Source: Gossypium raimondii
Taxonomy: Eukaryota > Streptophyta > Magnoliopsida > Malvales > Malvaceae
NCBI RefSeq assembly: GCF_025698545.1
Contig: NC_068569.1
Coordinates: 6,820,001-6,884,000 of the forward strand
Direction: 5' to 3'
Length of the DNA: 64,000 bases
Shown: one piece after another, positions 24,739 to 36,400 of the stretch
How the letters are laid out: every line of letters starts with the position of its first letter
Position numbering within the stretch: position 1 is the first letter of the stretch
Program-made: the position numbers and the translations under genes
The notes under the pieces: generated by a model
What the model was told of the DNA's origin: nothing
What the model saw: the letters and a program-made list of their open reading frames with translations, nothing else
Databases searched by the model: none

Positions 24739-25063
24739 ATGCCGGGATCTGAGTACTCTTCCGTTGAGTTGCAACGGATGTTGATGACAGACTCGGGCAT
24801 GGCTGCAGCCGCTCAACAGCTGATGCAACTCAGCGATGAAGATAACAGCAGTATCAGCAGCAGCAATGGCAATAAGAACGACAAGAAAATCAGAGCGAAA
24901 GATGATGAAAGAGAGAGATTCTTCAAACATAATCAATATGAGATGACTTGAGCAAAGATTGAAGAAATTTCGGGAAAGAGGAGATTTTGAGACCAACTAA
25001 GAAGCGGAGGTATAGTTTCCTTGAGGGTATTTACAAGGAGACAAAACCTATGAAGGTTAGCTA
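24739..25063 (+). pseudogene. Remnant of a small plant gene of unknown function
   Basis: From ATG 24739 the frame reads 70 codons (starts MPGSEYSSVELQRMLM, then AAAAQQLMQLSDED and a Ser/Asn run) before TGA at 24949-24951. Reading continues sensibly past the stop (AKIEEI), then a one-base frame change near 24968 gives GKEEILRPTKKRRYSFLEG and IYKETKPMK. The basic, ordered character of that second piece suggests real coding past the break, ending at a possible splice donor (AAG/GTTAGC near 25055). I do not recognise the family. A nonsense change plus a one-base loss fit a dead gene; an intron or sequencing error are alternatives. Confidence 0.5.
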
Positions 25064-25704
25064 CGGGAATAATTTATGGTATTGGACAAAATGCTTGTGC
25101 TATTGGTGTCAAGGAAGTGGAAGAACAAGGTTCCTGCGACGAAGATGAACCACTTATACAGATAGCTGAATACCGTATTTGCCAGGAGGACTGCTAACAT
25201 AACAATCGTATTCTTACCAATTACATTTATAAAATCAAATTTCATTGCAAGGAAAAAAACCAAAGTAACGTAAAAGTTGAAATAAAAATGGGGCAAAGCT
25301 AGATTCGTCTTTATTAGGATAAAAAAGGTTAGATTTGTTAAATTGCCAAATTTACTAAAAATTTGGCTCATTGGGCTGAGGTTACAAAATTGCCACGCGT
25401 GAAACCCCATATCCATATCTGCTAAGATCAATTCTCGCCCAGACCAAAATAAATAAATAAAAGAACCTTTGAAAATCCAGTACTGAAGATAAGCCACTTG
25501 TGGCGAGCTCGTGGTACAAGCACTCGCACTCCATTGTTTTCCCACTCATCATATCTTAAAATCCCAATCCAGCGGTCCAAAATTCACTGCTAACACTATC
25601 CCCATAAAAGTATATTTCAGCAATAACATTCTTGTTCATCATCATCATTTCAGTGGAAGGAAGAGAAAAGAAAAACACCAGTTCAATTTCTAAGCTAAGT
25701 AACA
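25064..25704. other. Spacer and TSP9 promoter
   Basis: No supported gene. A 162-codon open frame on the minus strand has no domain signature and overlaps AT-rich DNA. The right end must hold the TSP9 promoter and leader; no clear TATA box was found. Confidence 0.4.
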
Positions 25705-26001
25705 ATGGCTTCTCTCCCTATATTTTCCTTTGTTCCTTCAAAAACAAGGATTTACGCAACAGCAGCTGCAAAAGGTGCAGGTGGAGGCAAAGAAGAGAAA
25801 GGGCTTTTCGATTGGATTCTTGGGAACTTGCAGAAGGAAGAGCAGTTTTATGAAACTGACCCTATCCTCAAGAAAGTTGAAGAAAAGAATGGCGGTGGCA
25901 GTGGCAGTGGCACTACCAGTGGTCGCAAGAACTCTGTTTCAATCCCTCAGAAGAAGAAGGACAATGGTGGCTTTGGGCTTGGAGGGCTTTTCAAGAAATG
26001 A
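25705..26001 (+). CDS. TSP9: Thylakoid soluble phosphoprotein TSP9
   Basis: A 98-codon gene without introns. Residues 1 to about 20 are Ser/Thr/Arg-rich without acidic residues, like a chloroplast transit peptide. The mature part has the TSP9 landmarks as I recall them: KGAGGG, EEKGLFDWILGNL, QFYETDPILKKVE, TTSGRK, SVSIPQKKK and the C-terminal FGLGGLFKK. Family knowledge: TSP9 is a small disordered protein on the stromal face of thylakoids, phosphorylated on threonines in a light-dependent way and released from the membrane, associated with light-harvesting complexes and state transitions. Its position between CYP86A1 and FtsH genes fits the Arabidopsis pairing At3g47060 (FtsH7)-At3g47070 (TSP9), recalled from memory. 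Confidence 0.88.
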   Translation: MASLPIFSFVPSKTRIYATAAAKGAGGGKEEKGLFDWILGNLQKEEQFYETDPILKKVEEKNGGGSGSGTTSGRKNSVSIPQKKKDNGGFGLGGLFKK

Positions 26002-27606
26002 AAGATACTATAATCATCCTTTGGGGAAGTTTCATTGGTTTGGAATTAATTCATGTTTTCTATCTTCAATATTATGAACCTTTCTTCATTCTTGAACACT
26101 AAGCTGTTATCGATTTCCTTCAATGCACACTACTTAAAAATCTTATAAATTACTAATTCATTTGAAGTCAGATGTTTGCTTTTACTGATTTTATTTTTGG
26201 CCTTTCCACTGATAAGAAATTTAATTGAACACCTCTACCTAGTAAATCAGGGTGTTTCTTGGATGAATGTCTCATAAAAGTTCAAGTGATTAATTTATGT
26301 TTTTTTTGATTTAGAACATTGGAATGTTTGATTTACTGTATCTGATGAAAAAATTTATCTGCAAAAAAGCAAGCTGTATACGGCATCATTTTCATGCATC
26401 AGTGACTAAAACAGGAACTGCTGTTTCTGTTTTCTTACATAGTTAATGCATGAACCTGAAGACAATGAAGTTCATGCCTCGTAGGAATATAACATATTAC
26501 AAATGATGTTACAATTAAGTTAGAGAAACAGCCAGAGCTGGCGCTGGTTATAGAAATTAAGGAGCCATTTCGACCGATGGGAAATGGATAGCTTCCGAGC
26601 AATAAACAAGATTAGGTGAAAACTGAGAAGATAAATAATGATTGGCCTTGTTCTTTTTGGCCCAATGATTGGCCCTCTTTCCGAGTAGTTGTAAGGTTTA
26701 ACTCTATGATATATATACACACATGCAACCGCAAGTATAAAACAAACAATGATCTGTATCTGTTACGATCTTGTTACATTCTATTACATCTGATTCCTAA
26801 CTCATTTCTGTCATAGTTGACTAGCTGAAATCTTGCTGTCTGGAGATTATTTCTTTTCTTTAGAACAAAATGTAGTTCATGCAAAAGTATGCAGTAAGGA
26901 TGTGAAATCCAAAGTCCAAAACAGTCGTTCAAATCAAGCTTTAGAAAAAGAACGTGATGGATACGTAGGTTGTGATTGTTGGGTGCCAAATGACAAAGGA
27001 TAAGGATGTATGTCACACAACTTGGCATGTTGATATTGGTTTTTCGACTAACCTGGCCTCCTCCATCCCTCGGGACCAACAAAGAGTAGCACAAACATAT
27101 TCACCTGCTGTTGGTATAGACTATTTGCCTTGAAGAAAACATAGCTTCTCCTTCTCAGCCAAGTCTATGTCAAAAAGCTAATTAAGAATTCTAATATCAT
27201 GTGGTATTGGAAAAACATACCATGTGATTGCTGTCTCAACTTAAGTGTTTTGCACTTGGTTCGAGTCTGGTCCTCTCTGAATATTCTATTAACTTTATTT
27301 GGAAAGCTTTTTTGGTAAAAAAGTGGTAGAGACGAATAAAATATAGCTAGAACTGGACTGATTTGGAAACCTATGAAACACAGCAAGTTTGCTGGTAAGC
27401 TTGTCTGAAATATGCACCTCCAACAGAATGTACACAGTAGGATAAACCAAACCAAAGAGATAATACATATAAGATACTCCATTGTTTTTCATAAGTAAAT
27501 TAAACAAGCCTTTACTTTGATCATCTGGAAAGAAAACGATAATGTACATGTAACTTCTAGGAATATGTTGCTTAATATCTTCATGAACTACAGAGTTCAG
27601 TGAGAA
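26002..27606. other. Spacer between convergent genes
   Basis: Contains the 3' ends of TSP9 and of the minus-strand 127-codon gene. No other coding sequence or bounded repeat was recognised. Confidence 0.4.
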
Positions 27607-27990
27607 TTATGAAGCAGAAACAGAATTTGATCTAGGCAAAGAAGCAGAAGAGTTGATAAATTCGATGCAGTCTTCAATGGCAGCATTTCTATGAGAATCA
27701 ACAGGAGTTTCAAATGGTTTCGGTCTTCCTAATGAAGAAGAAGAAACCTTATGGGAAGGCCTAATTCTCATGGATACCACTGCCACATGTAAACCTTTTG
27801 CTGCTTTGCCACCGAGGTGTTTGAAAAACCTTACCGGCGAAAATTCCGATGATCTGCATCGCATGAAGCCACAACTCCTGATAGCACTTATGTTCTCGGC
27901 AGCCATGGTATCATTAGAATTCTGCAAAATGGAACCATTTGGCTTGTTGTTTTCCTTTTGAGTGGTTTTGTTGATCCCTTTAGTTGCCAT
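27607..27990 (-). CDS. Small plant protein of unknown function, 127 aa
   Basis: Intronless frame from ATG 27990. It has a Lys/Asn-rich start (MATKGINKTTQKENNK), a central segment (FSPVRFFKHLGGKAAKGLHV) and a Ser-rich C-terminus with AIEDCIEFINSSASLPRSNS. No membrane segment or catalytic motif is visible. Related short plant proteins are, to my recollection, sometimes labelled Josephin-like, yet none of the Josephin active-site residues is present here. The real Josephin gene lies 3.3 kb upstream on the same strand, which may be how the label arose. The sharply conserved look of the C-terminal motif favours a real gene. Confidence 0.65.
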   Translation of the reverse strand: MATKGINKTTQKENNKPNGSILQNSNDTMAAENISAIRSCGFMRCRSSEFSPVRFFKHLGGKAAKGLHVAVVSMRIRPSHKVSSSSLGRPKPFETPVDSHRNAAIEDCIEFINSSASLPRSNSVSAS

Positions 27991-30900
27991 CTTCTTCAGT
28001 TAGCTGCACTTTGAGAGAAAAGGGTAATTTGGTTATAGAGTTGAAGCTAAAGCAGATGATGGAAAATGGGGTGTGGTGTGGATGGGAGAGCTTGACAAAT
28101 ATAAAAGGTCTAAGCAAGGGGGAGAAAGCAATTAAAAAAATAATAAAGAGTTATGAATAAATATGACCCAACACTTAATAGTGAAAAGATTTTTGTAATC
28201 AGAATCAAAATCATGGACTTTCCTTTTGTAACTTTTCTTAAATGGGATACTATCTGAAATTTGCTTTTTTTTTTCATTTTTCCATTTTATATGCCCTGGG
28301 AAGCATGATGATGATAAATGATCAAAGAAAAGAATCTAGGTTCAAGCTATGTTGCTTTGACTCTTTTTTTTCTTTTTTTCTTAAAGTACACATTCGATAC
28401 ATATTAAGACTCACACGACCCTTCATGTATTCGCATTGGACACTTACACCCAAGCCTAAGATAGAGCAAAACAGTAAATATTGCAAGCAACATTTGAATT
28501 AAAGTTTGCAAGCACTCAACCAGGCTGCTGGGCCAAATTTGAGTTAAGGTATAAGTGCGCCACTAACTCTTAGGCTCAAATGGTGGGTTACTTTGGAAGA
28601 ATTAAGCTGAAGTCTTGTTATACAAAGAAAAAAGGGTCAGATATCCCTAAAGATTGCACGTTATTTTATATTAGTTTTAAGCATTTTGATTCCAAGTTGA
28701 TGGAACTATTTCGAATTAAGTGATTAGGGTTCTCATACTTCTGGCCTTTGGGATCAAATTCTATGTATGTATGAACGGTAGTTTTTGGTTTTCAAAAGGC
28801 TAACATCATAATAAAGTTAAAAAGAAGGGCCTCTATGCAAGGCTACAAATGAAAGATGAATAGCCATCATTGTCCTCTATATTTGGCGGGGACCTGGAGT
28901 TCTTATATACACACACGAGGGGCTATATACCAACATCAAATCATGGTATCCATTAAAAAAAACATGTTCAAAGAAGTTGGCAATAAGCTTTTAGATGAGA
29001 GGAAAAGGATATAAAATAAAATAAAAACAAAGCACAAGTTAGGGTAGCCTCCTTTGAGTTTTCTATGATTATCCACTGCTCTTTTCCAATTGGAATCTCT
29101 AAAAGGGATGTTTCACATAGGGAAAAAGAGGTGGGCATATTTAAACTGGATATTCTTTTTTCTAAGGGACCCTTGTGCTATTTTCTTAAGTTTAATTCTT
29201 CCCTTTAGAAAAAGAAGTTTTAGATGAGATAACCTTTCGGTAAATCTTTGACATTAGTTCAAATAACCATTATTTATAGATTTCAATCATAATAACTGCA
29301 ACCTTTTTCTTTATTTCCAATCTGTTGTATACACATGTTCCATCAATTGAATGGGATGGACCAAAATCTAACAAAATAGACGTGAAAGTTGGATAGAAAG
29401 AAAATTACAAAGCCATAGAAAACCAGATGTGCTAAAGACATAACAGGCTTCAATTTCCCAACCCCCCAAACCCTTTAGACAAATACATAATTCATTAAGA
29501 AAGGATAAAGTATGATTAGACATGACAAAAGATGCACCATGATTACAATGTAGCATTATGATTATCTCAAATGCCAAAAAGAAATGTTAAAAGTGTTAAA
29601 TCTTATGTTTTATTTGTGATTTATATATTTAGCTTCAGTATTTTCATCTACAATTAATTGATTGATTTTAGGTTATATTTACATCTGTACTTTTAGAAAT
29701 TATCTTTCTCAGTTCAAATATTGGATGCAAAAGCATTCATTAAGTTAAAAGATTATTAAGCTTGATGGAGTTGAAGATGGAAGTGTAACTAACGGGTATA
29801 AAATGCTATGCTGAAAGCTGGACCAACATAGAATCTTCCTACTTCCTTTTCTTTCACAAGGTTTCACTGATTTATGTAGTTTGGAATTCAGAAGCACCGA
29901 ATTAAGCCTAATTTCTGGTAAATGCAAATTGCTGTCATCATTTCAAGTCCACTCAGATTTCTAATAACCGAAAACCAATTAGTGTTAGATTATTTGTCAA
30001 GACTAAAGTAGTGGAATATTTGTTAGTGGTGAATTAAAAAACCCTACACTTCTTGGCTATCTTGATGCATGAATGAGAAGATTCTATCAGGCTTTAGTGA
30101 TTACCATTCCAGGTTGATCTCATGATGGTGTAGCTCCTCTAGAGTTCGATGGTCGTTCCTAAAATAAGGTTCTTGATGAACCCCGAGTTTAGTTTATCGA
30201 ATGAAGGCTCTACTATTTTTTAAAAAGTGCGATATTAGATAAGATATTAGATAAGTTTGAACTCTGAAATTCGAATCCCAAGATCTGCAATCCCTTCCAT
30301 TTTCTCGAGATTATAAATTAACCACTCAACCAAGTGGCCACAAGTTTAGGCATAAAGCAAAGCTGAAGCAGGTACCGGTATACCTATGCTTGAGGATAGA
30401 AGGAAACCAGATCACAAATGATGAGAGTGAGGAAAGATGAGTAAAGGCTGAAAGTCCATGTGATGGGATTATAGGTTAACCAGAAAAGGGCAGGCATAGG
30501 AATAGACTCATGCAATGATGCAACACACTAACTAAGACTTCTTAAAACGTGTTGCCTAGGCACTTCCTTTTTCATTTCATTTTGTTTTTCTGGTTTGCCA
30601 ACTCTTAGCTACTTTTTCCTATTTCGATCCTGTCAGATTTGAAGCACTATGCGACAACTAGCAGATAACCAAACGATTAAATATAAAGCCACATTCACAA
30701 AAAAAAAAAAAAAAGCTAGCTCACTGAAAAATTAAGCACTTTCAATTAATCAAATTCCAGCTGATGTGGGATTCTATAATGTAATAATCTTCAACCATCT
30801 GTTTTGAGGCCAAGGGAGTATACAGCAGTAAATTTTGCAATTTGCTCTCAAGGTCTGCACATATGTTCTATGCTTTTAATCAGATTTCCTTCTAAAAGTG

Positions 30901-31302
30901 ACACACAATCCAAACCAGGAACATAGTCTAATTTGAAGTACAATTCTATTAGACTGTTGTACCAACAGCGATTTAGCACCAAAACTTAAGATCATAGTCA
31001 AATATGGTTCAATGACAAATATATAATTGCAAAATCATCACATCAATGTCTCCTCTCACGTCCTCTTCAACTGTCATTACAATTTCTTCAAACAAGATGT
31101 TCCAGAACCAAACATCCATTACTCATCATCATTGGTTTTTCAGCAAAAAAAAGCATAAACAGATCAATAAAAGTAAATGCATTGAATTTCTCCAGTAAAC
31201 TGCATCTTAATCTTTCAAAAGTACAAAATTAATACACAGCTTTTCAAGGTTTACATTCCAATTTCCAAATAATTCAGAGTGAAGAAAGCTCATTGTGTAT
31301 TA
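27991..31302. other. Spacer with a SINE-like relic
   Basis: Holds the promoter of the 127-codon gene (a TATA-like stretch lies near 28097-28108 on the minus strand) and the 3' region of the Josephin gene. A tRNA-derived SINE-like segment is described separately at 30190-30350. No other gene seen. Confidence 0.4.
30190..30350 (-). mobile_element. Possible tRNA-derived SINE relic
   Basis: On the minus strand TGGTTGAGTGG (30322-30332) fits the Pol III A box, and TTGGGATTCGAATTTC (about 30265-30280) resembles a B box with three departures from GGTTCGAATCC; the spacing is tRNA-like. The sequence does not fold as a full tRNA. Ends and a target duplication could not be found. Confidence 0.35.
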
Positions 31303-31918
31303 TCATTTTTTTACAAGCAAAACCTGGCCATCATGATTGATGATAAAATTCAAGAATTCCCTAACTTCTCCACAATCCTTAAAACAGTGAGGTGCCTGAA
31401 GATCACTGTCCAAATTGTACCAAACTCCATCGATCTTTCTCACTGCAATCCAATGCCTACTTTTCCAAAGCCCACCATAGCGTCTAACAGGAACATTAAC
31501 CACGATTCCCATCAACAATCCATCATTAAGGTCGATAGCCGAAGCCCCATTTCGACCATCATGCCAAATCACAGTCTTCCCTCTCCCTTCAAGTGCAGCC
31601 ATTAGAACATTTATATCATAGTTGCCAGTAACTGAATTATGGTGAGGCTTGAAGACTAAAGAAAAGGGTGTCCAAATTTCCTTTTCTGGGTCATCAAGAA
31701 CGAGTCTTTCAGCTATAGAATTCAAAGTGGCTCGAGTGAATGCATCCTTTTGCTGAATTGAAACAAAATATTACAAATTATTGACGAAAACCCATTTTCA
31801 AGAACATACTAGAAAAGAGAGAGAGAGAAGGTACCTGGAAGAGATTGTTAAGGGAATGTAAGAGGCAAAATTGTAATCTTTGCCTTTCGTGATAAATTTG
31901 GTTCTGCTCGCTTGCCAT
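31303..31918 (-). CDS. Josephin-domain deubiquitinase
   Basis: Two exons: 31835-31918 and 31303-31752, joined by an 82-base GT-AG intron, giving 177 aa. Exon 1 reads MASEQNQIYHERQRLQFCLL and ends HSLNNLFQ, holding the catalytic Cys18. Exon 2 supplies His128 in SRHWIAVRK and Asn141 in WYNLDSDL, completing the Josephin Cys-His-Asn triad, spaced much as in ataxin-3. Family knowledge: Josephin proteins are cysteine proteases that remove ubiquitin. The short length, without UIM or UBX segments, matches the JOSD-like branch. Plant relatives I recall are At2g29640 (JOSL) and At1g07300. All three catalytic residues are present, so activity is expected. Confidence 0.9.
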
Positions 31919-32545
31919 GAATCCAAGGCTGTTGAAATTTGATTCTGGTAAAGGGACCCCTAATAGCAGATTGGCTCTTCGAAATCAAGGGTTATGGATT
32001 CTGATTAGAAGTTCAACTCTTTCCTCGAGTTGCTGAGCTGGTTTTACTTAATTCAAAAAAAGGATAAACCATTTCCTTTTTTTCTTCCAACAATTAAATA
32101 AATAAATAAGTTTGACTGAGAATCGCCTTTTAGTTGGACGGTTTTGCTGAAAAGTAAATAAATATTTTTCTTCATTTAATTGCAAAATTTTCTTTTCTAG
32201 TATAGCTCAGGATTATTTCGAATTAAAGGAATATATATGATAATTTCCATTAAGTTTTGCCTTAGAGATACTGTTGATCTTTGGATTTCAAACATGTCAT
32301 TCTTTATCAAATATCCATGAGACTAACACTTTGCAGTTTCGAATATAAATTTTCTACTTAAAAATATGATATGATAAGATGATGAATTTTATTTTATTTA
32401 TAAATAATCCTACAATGATGAAAGAGATCAAACTTAAAAAGGCGATTAGTGAAATAAATTATCGTTAAAATAATATTCGAGTTACAATTTATTTTTTATT
32501 TTAAAAAATATAGATTAGACATCCGTGTACGTTAAAAAATAAAAT

Positions 32546-32578
<33 letters not shown>

Positions 32579-33453
32579 TTTCTTGGATGAAATCAACATT
32601 GCCCAATTTTAGTCTAGATTCCGTATATACAATATGAAGTTGGCTTTGCGACCCAACCGTTTTTTAAGTAGCAAATTCAGAAAGCAACAGATAAATAATC
32701 CAGAAATGGTTCTCCATTATAATGAATTCTAACAATTCACATAGAAACTATCATTGTAACAGTAGACCGAAGAGGATGAGGAAATCAACAGAACAGATAT
32801 ATAAGCTGCCATGCCTGCATTCCATTGATTCCTATTAGATATTATGTGTCCAGATTCGGATATGTAAGAGTACCAAGTACATATTTGACATTTGAGTACA
32901 CAATTTCTCAGGTTCCACGTCGGAAAAATTATTTGTAAACACCATGTATTGTTTGTTTGTGGCGAAATATGTACAATGCTCTAAAGACAACATTTTTGAA
33001 CGCAGCTTGTTTTATCTGCAATAATCTTATATTTCACACAATAATTATGTGTACAACTCAAGTACTGTTACACTTGCCACTACCTATACCTTTTTTCCAT
33101 GGAAATAATAGTCAATGTACAACATAACAGACGTTGGAGACCAACCTGGATATAGACATAATGTCAAGGATGGCGGAGACAAGCTTGAAAGTGATCACAA
33201 GGAAGTAGATCTTCAGCCTTACCACTTTATCTACGTTTCTTCTGGGTGCCATGAGAATAAAAACAATGAAAAAACTTGGTAGTGTTGAAAAAACAAAAAA
33301 GGCTAAAATTCACCTTGTTGGAATATACAAAAATTTCAGGGGAGATGATGATGGTAACCACGACATGCTCACTGACATGGTTCAAAGCATTAAGAAAGCT
33401 GCAGTTGACACTGTATTGTGCTCAATATGGTGAAGAGAAATGTGCAAAACTGC
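31919..33453. other. Spacer and FtsH 3' region
   Basis: Includes the Josephin promoter (31919 onward), an AT-rich tract with a (TTTA)n microsatellite at about 32549-32583, and the likely 3' untranslated region of the FtsH gene near 33100-33453. No other gene was supported. Confidence 0.4.
32549..32583. repeat. (TTTA)n microsatellite
   Basis: About eight to nine uninterrupted TTTA units. Confidence 0.9.
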
Positions 33454-36400
33454 TTATCCAGAGCCTGCTTGCACTGGCAGAAGAGACTTTTGCTTGCCAG
33501 CGATGAAGACTGTTAGTTCCTCCGGTGCAACAACCAATTTCAACCATTCTTGCAGCTCTTCACCTTCAACTTTCTCATTTTCTGAATAAAAAGCAAGTAT
33601 ATGAAGTAATAATTTATTCTCTTTTCTCCTTTATAAGGATACGGAACAACTACTTCACAACTAGATTCAAAAGTTTAAGATTGTGGATGTTATGGTAAAC
33701 TAGGATATGAAAAAGATGCAATGCCCACAACAAAACAAGGAACATATACCACATAGAAATGAAAAAAGAACAGGATGCAGCAGATTACCTTCCAGGTGGG
33801 CACCAAGCCCTTCTAAAACAGTTGGATTAGCACGAACAACAGAAAGGGCTACTTCTAGTGCAGACTGTAATAATGCTCTCACCTCTCTTTGAACAAGATC
33901 AACTAGATGTCCCTGTATGTTCTGGATCAGTCTTTGATATAGATAGTGCAGGAATTGAAAACCAAAATAAAGTACTAAAATTAAATTTATTGAAGAGTAA
34001 AATTGGACCTGATCACGTCCCCAAGGAGCTGACCCCCCAGATTCATCCATGCCTCCACCAGACACGGTAGCTAAAGACAGAGGACCTATAGTCTGATTTA
34101 GACCATATTCAGCTACTGCCTTGTATGCCATGTCTGTTGCTCGCCTAATATCATCAAGTGCACCAGTAGAAACACGACCACAGTAGACAAATTCCTCTGC
34201 AGCACGCCCACCAAGGAGGGTAACCAAACGGCCACGTAATTCGTCAATGAAGAGTAAATATCTATCCTCATTGGTAGGAGGCGTGTAAGTAAAGCCCAGT
34301 GCTCCCCCAGATCTTGGCAATATGCTCAGTTTCTGCAAACACAAAGGAGTCAATTGATTACCAATTTCATGTGAACAAAAGAAACTAGGATAATGTAATT
34401 TCATTCTAGGACAATCGAGTATCCATGGAACAACCCAACAATAATGAGTTGAACCTTATAAATCAAAGTTCCCAGTGTGGCAGAAGGCCAAGTGAACCTC
34501 CACACATACCAAAAGAAAGAATAATTGTATAACATGTAAAGAACCTAATACTCAGGTTTCATTTTTATGTTTAGGATTATTGCCTGAAATTTTCATCGTA
34601 TGCTGATGTTGGTGAAGATGGTATTATTTACAAACATTATGATTTCCAACTCCCAAAACCATAAAAAAGGGGTCCATTAACATGTTCCAAATATTTAATC
34701 TCAGAAACCGCATTCTAGATTATCCGGTTTTGACATCCATAAACGGAAATCATGGAGAACCAATTGGTCAGCATTTTACAGTCTCAAGGTCTTGCCTGAA
34801 CTTCCCAAGCATTAAAAACAGAGAAACTAACAACTAAGAAGGGCAATAGATAAATACACACAATCCCCTCCTAAATAAAAACCTGATAAAAATGATTGCA
34901 CTGTCACCATCTATGGTACACGACATGGGCAGTGCATGTATGTAGTAACCCTACACAGCCGCAGGATGAGATTCCATTCAAACTTCATAATTTTCTTTTA
35001 TCATTTCCATATTTCATACTGAGATAACAGGGGCATGCAAATAAAGAAATAAATTGAGAACGTTCAGTAAATATTGTCATAATTTACCTCAACACGTGGC
35101 TGTCCAGGAAGAAGGTTAGCAACAGCTGTACCTACTACCGCATGACCAGCTTCATGCCTTGCAACGACAGCCTTCTCACTTCCCTTTAATTTGGCAGTTT
35201 TCTTCTCTATGCCCTAACAAATTTAGTTCTTTGTGTCACTCAATTTGCAATCCAATGTATAATCATAATATAAATGCATTGCATGAAAGTCTCACCAGAA
35301 AGTGCAAAAGTAATATAAATGCATTGCATGAAAACATAATAGCTCCTTTTAGTTATCAATTTGCATTTTGTTCAAATGGTAATTACTAAAACATGTGTGG
35401 TATACAATAAAACCGATAACTAAAGCCAAAAACAAGACTTGAGAAAATTGCATCACAGGATAGAACTTTCATGGCAAAGAAATTTTTAAATAAATTCTTC
35501 AAAATATGAATAAATGATAATGGCAGAAACCTGTAAGAAATACACTAACAAAGTTGTTCTAGGAGAGACACAAGAGAGATGAGAGAGAGAGAGAGAGAGA
35601 GAGAGTTACAGCTATCGATCGCTCTACTGCCTGAATGAAATCAATTCTCTCTACAATAATTTTGTTATTTCTTCCAGCAAGCAAGGCAGCTTCATTTACC
35701 AGATTCGCAAGGTCAGCCCTGCATATTATAAAAGATGACACGCTTATTTCCTCCCCATCAACAAGAAAGAAGGATGAGCAAGCAGTGTCATTTAAATATG
35801 GCAAATTAAAAGAGAAAATACCCGGTAAAACCAGTAGTCATGGAGGCAATGTGACAAAGATCAACATCTTCCCCAAGGGGAATATCCTTCTTAGAAACAT
35901 GTACTTTCAAAATAGATTCTCTGCCAATCCTATCAGGAGTCTCTACCTGGAAATCATATGAGACATGATATCTTTGAGATAATAGTTAGCAACAAGGAGC
36001 TGGTTTATATAACAGATTCCGACATCTAGAGAGTTAACTAAATACAATGCTCCATACAGACCATAACAACACGATCAAATCTCCCAGGTCGCCGAAGTGC
36101 AGGGTCCAAGACATCAGAACGATTTGTAGCTCCAAGAACAATCACAGCGGAATTACTGTCAAATCCATCCATCTCCTACAATGCAGACCCAAACTACAAG
36201 GTTCAGAGATCTAAGGCCAAGAGAACCACACAGCAGGAAAACAATTACAGAGGGAACTTACTGTGAGCAATTGGTTCAAGGTTTGCTCTCGTTCGTCATT
36301 GCTAACAATGCGAAATTTACCATCGCGACTTTTAGCCACAGCATCTATCTGTGCAAAATGAGAGGTATCAGAAAATTCTACTGGAAATCTATAAGTTGAA

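Noticed and set aside
25057-25545. A 162-codon open frame on the minus strand between the small-gene remnant and TSP9
   Set aside because: It overlaps the end of the remnant, has low-complexity hydrophobic composition typical of AT-rich DNA, and shows no family motif.
27230-27260. TTGGTTCGAGTCTGG resembling a tRNA T-loop (Pol III B box)
   Set aside because: No matching A box or cloverleaf can be placed upstream at tRNA distance.
31279-31605. Plus-strand frame of 108 codons over the Josephin gene
   Set aside because: It is the antisense shadow of the Josephin exon, which has the catalytic residues and correct splice sites.
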